Source: Thermoleophilia bacterium (lineage in GTDB: Bacteria > Actinomycetota > Thermoleophilia > Gaiellales > Gaiellaceae). Taken from it: DNA of 8,142 bases. The notes beneath the pieces are model-generated. The model was not told where the DNA came from and made no database searches. It saw only the letters and a program-made list of their open reading frames with translations. Position 1 is the first letter of the stretch. Every line of letters starts with the position of its first letter. The DNA lies in the NCBI GenBank assembly GCA_014534415.1, contig JACVRM010000095.1:1-8142 (forward strand), given 5' to 3'. This document shows, in pieces, positions 6,113 through 8,142 of this stretch. The position numbers and the translations under genes were made by a program.

Positions 6113-8142
6113 ATGCGGCTCATACATAGACGCGCCGTCCCCTTCATCGTCGGCGCACTCACACTCGCATTCGCCTCTCCCGCCGCGGCCGCAATCGGTT
6201 TCGGAGGGAAGGTCGATGCCCGCGTGGTGAAAGCGGCGTGCGCAAAGGGGGCGTACCGACCGAAGACCACCACGTGCTCCAGGCTGGCGAGCTCTCGCCC
6301 GCTCAACGTCATCATCACCGGCCGGATTCTCAACCGGGCCGGACTCGACGGAGACGTCGTCCTCGGCGAGACCCTCAAGATCATCGGCGGCCGCAGCGCC
6401 GTCGTCCAGGCGCGTGACCTGCCGAAGCTGGCTCGCTCGCGCGGCGTCCGCCACATCTCGATGGACGCACCGATTCGATTCGCGCGTTCGACGGAATCTC
6501 TGAGCTTCACGCCGTTGACCACGCTCTATCCGCTCGTCTCCGGAATCCCGGCCGCTTGGAGAGCGGGCCTGGATGGGGCGAGCGCGGGTATCGCCGTGAT
6601 CGACAGCGGCGTGAACCCGGTCGCCGACCTTACGGGTCGCGTGACACGTATCGCGCTGCCCGGGCAGTCGGGGTCGCTCGACGACACGTACGGCCACGGG
6701 ACGTTCGTGGCGAGCGTCGCCGCGGGCCTCAGTACCGACCAGCGGTACGTCGGCGTCGCACCGGCCGCGCCCATCTTCGCGTTCAACGTGAACTCGGCGA
6801 CGGGCGTGAACTCGAGCGACGTGATCGCCGCGCTCGACTGGATCGTCGCGAACGGCAAGGCACGCGGCATCCGGGTGATCAACCTCTCGCTGAGCGAGAC
6901 GCTGCCGAGCTCGTACAAGACGAACGCGCTCGACCGTGCCGTCGAGGCGGCCTGGCGGGCGGGCTTCGTTGTGGTGACGTCCTCGGGGAACGCCGGTGCA
7001 AACTCGGTGTACTACGCACCCGGCAACGACCCGTTCGTCATCACGGTCGGGGCCTCCGATCTGGCCGGCACGCGCGAGACCGGCGACGACACGCTCGCCT
7101 CGTTCTCGTCCTTCGGCGTGACGGGTGACGGCTTCGTGAAGCCGGAGATCGTCGCTCCCGGCCGGCACATCGTGTCGGCGATCCCGACCGGCTCGACGCT
7201 CCAGCTGATGGCGCCCGATGCCAACCAGGTCGAGCCGGGCTACGTGCGCATCAACGGTACGTCGTTCGCTGCTCCGCAGGTCGCGGCCGCGGCCGCCCTG
7301 CTGCTCGAGCTGCGTCCCGAGTACACGCCCGACCAGGTGAAGTGGCTGCTCGCCAACACGGCACGGCCGCTGCCGGGCAGCGACGCACCCGTTCTCAACC
7401 TCGAGGCCGCGCTCGCGTACACGGGTACGCCGCCGTCGGCGAACCAGGGTCTGACGTTCTCGACCGGGCCGACCACGAGCACGAGCGGTTCGTCCGCGTA
7501 CAACTCGGGCGCCACGGACGCGGTCTCGTGGGAGCGCGCCGCGCTGAAGTACGAGAAGCGGCCCGCGTGGGACCTCGCTGGCGATGCCTGGCAGAAGGCC
7601 GCCGACGCATGGACGAAGGCGAGTCTCCCGCTGAAGGCCGCGGCCGCGTACGATCGCTCGGCCGCTGCCTGGGCGCAGTTCGGCAAGTGGGACGTCGCGG
7701 CGACTGCCTTCGAGTCCTCGGCGGCAGCACTTCGAAGCGCCGGCCTGCTCGAGTGGGAGCCGGTCGCTCTCGAGCTCGCGGCGAACGCCTTGCGCGTCGC
7801 CCGGGCACCCGACAAGGCCGCGCTCGCGATGGAGCGGGCCGCGGGGCTCTGGGAGAAGGGCTTCGCCGGCCAGGCCGCCGTCGAGGCCTGGAAGAAGGCG
7901 GCTGCCGCCTGGACGCAGAAGGGCGACGGCTTCCGCGCGACCACCGCGCTCTCCAGAGCGAACCTGGTCGCCACCGCGTCCTCGTCGTGGAACGCTTCGA
8001 GCTCCTGGAATGCCTCCTCGAGCTGGAACGCGTCCTCATCGTGGAACGCCTCGAGCTCCTGGAATGCCTCCTCGAGCTGGAACGCCTCCTCGAGCTGGAA
8101 CGGCGCCGGCTTCACCGCGTCGTCCTCGTGGAACGCCTCGAG
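6113..8142 (+). CDS. Secreted S8 (subtilisin-family) serine protease with helical-repeat and SSSWNA-repeat C-terminus; 3' end outside window
   Basis: The frame is open from the ATG at 6113 to the window edge (676 codons plus 2 bases). Residues 1-27 are a Sec signal peptide (MRLIHRR, hydrophobic core, SPAAAA). Residues about 64-127 look like an I9-type propeptide (LNVIITGRIL ... VRHISMDAPI). The catalytic domain spans about 150-420: Asp164 in AVIDSGVNP, His195 in YGHGTFVAS, oxyanion Asn293 in SSGNAGAN, and Ser384 in NGTSFAAPQVAA. HGTF replaces the commoner HGTH. A Ser/Thr-rich linker (440-470) is followed by eight 20-residue helical repeats (472-620) and then tandem ASSSWN units from 622 on. 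Two Cys (43 and 55) lie just after the signal peptide. It is the only plus-strand gene here. AAGG lies only 2 bases before the ATG, so initiation may be weak or leaderless, but no other in-frame start exists after the TAA at 6071. Role inferred: a cell-surface or secreted protease. Confidence 0.93.
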   Translation, partial: MRLIHRRAVPFIVGALTLAFASPAAAAIGFGGKVDARVVKAACAKGAYRPKTTTCSRLASSRPLNVIITGRILNRAGLDGDVVLGETLKIIGGRSAVVQARDLPKLARSRGVRHISMDAPIRFARSTESLSFTPLTTLYPLVSGIPAAWRAGLDGASAGIAVIDSGVNPVADLTGRVTRIALPGQSGSLDDTYGHGTFVASVAAGLSTDQRYVGVAPAAPIFAFNVNSATGVNSSDVIAALDWIVANGKARGIRVINLSLSETLPSSYKTNALDRAVEAAWRAGFVVVTSSGNAGANSVYYAPGNDPFVITVGASDLAGTRETGDDTLASFSSFGVTGDGFVKPEIVAPGRHIVSAIPTGSTLQLMAPDANQVEPGYVRINGTSFAAPQVAAAAALLLELRPEYTPDQVKWLLANTARPLPGSDAPVLNLEAALAYTGTPPSANQGLTFSTGPTTSTSGSSAYNSGATDAVSWERAALKYEKRPAWDLAGDAWQKAADAWTKASLPLKAAAAYDRSAAAWAQFGKWDVAATAFESSAAALRSAGLLEWEPVALELAANALRVARAPDKAALAMERAAGLWEKGFAGQAAVEAWKKAAAAWTQKGDGFRATTALSRANLVATASSSWNASSSWNASSSWNASSSWNASSSWNASSSWNASSSWNGAGFTASSSWNAS
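7526..7972 (+). repeat. Degenerate 20-residue helical repeat array inside the protease
   Basis: Residues 472-620 align into eight units, the last one truncated, that start every 20 residues (472, 492, 512, 532, 552, 572, 592, 612). The unit openings are SWERAALKY, AWQKAADAW, AYDRSAAAW, AFESSAAAL, ALELAANAL, AMERAAGLW, AWKKAAAAW and ALSRANLVA. The consensus is A-aromatic/aliphatic-x-K/R-A-A-x-x-W/L, then a variable, often Gly/Pro-bearing half that returns to A-A. Each unit would make one helix plus a turn, so pairs resemble TPR or alpha-SNAP hairpins. There are ten Trp residues in this stretch. The period is visible in the protein but not obvious in the DNA, so the array is old. Confidence 0.75.
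7976..8134 (+). repeat. Tandem 18-bp repeats encoding ASSSWN, with a 54-bp higher-order period
   Basis: Seven perfect ASSSWN hexapeptides run from 7976 to 8101 (residues 622-663). A GAGFT interruption (8102-8116) and an eighth unit (8117-8134) follow, and another begins at the window edge. At DNA level the units fall into three types in the order A-B-C-A-B-C-C. The blocks 7976-8029 and 8030-8083 differ at only two of 54 positions (7984/8038 and 7996/8050), both silent. This indicates recent duplication of a three-unit block with selection on the peptide. The Ser codons mix TCN and AGC, so the Ser run is not a simple codon slippage product. Confidence 0.9.

Noticed and set aside
5129..7168. 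A 679-codon open frame on the minus strand running through the protease and into rnj
   Set aside because: It overlaps the recognised S8 catalytic domain and RNase J in another frame, and its product is Arg/Asp/His-rich without any domain. It is a high-GC shadow.
7240..8115. Minus-strand frame with FQLEEAFQELEAFHDEDA-like repeats
   Set aside because: The apparent repeat protein is the reverse complement of the 18-bp ASSSWN repeats. The plus frame holds the catalytic Ser and is clearly the coding one.
7976..8134. CRISPR-like array from the regular repeats at the right edge
   Set aside because: The units are contiguous 18-bp coding repeats without spacers and keep the protease reading frame.

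Overview
The window is a high-GC bacterial chromosome segment with tightly packed genes. Its gene content points to an actinobacterium: an RNase J gene followed by an FtsK/SpoIIIE translocase gene on the same strand, as in the rnj...ftsK neighbourhood known from Mycobacterium and relatives. A deep actinobacterial lineage such as Thermoleophilia is possible, but that is a guess from style, not something the sequence proves.

Leftward block (minus strand, in order of transcription from about 6003 down to 1): RNase J (6003-4345), an unrecognised 185-residue helical protein (4319-3762), FtsK/SpoIIIE DNA translocase (3692-1497), a BMP-family (nucleoside-type) ABC transporter substrate-binding protein (1343-303), and the N-terminus of its ABC ATPase (249 to beyond the left edge). 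The first three genes are close together (gaps of 25 and 69 bases) and could be one housekeeping unit. The transporter genes look like a separate unit with their own 153-base leader. That leader holds inverted repeats, a -10-like element and a strong Shine-Dalgarno that fixes a TTG start.

Rightward gene (plus strand, 6113 to beyond the right edge): a secreted subtilisin-family (S8) serine protease. It has a signal peptide, a propeptide-like segment and a complete Asp/His/Ser triad. Its C-terminal half is unusual. An eight-unit, Trp/Ala-rich helical array with a strict 20-residue period (residues 472-620) leads into a tandem hexapeptide array, ASSSWN, encoded by 18-bp repeats with a 54-bp higher-order period. 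The frame stays open to the window edge, so the protein's end is unknown.

The most unusual content is the protease C-terminus. Second is the transporter leader, where several RNA pairings are mutually exclusive and one would hide the ribosome binding site. No tRNA, rRNA, CRISPR array, insertion sequence or integrase was seen.
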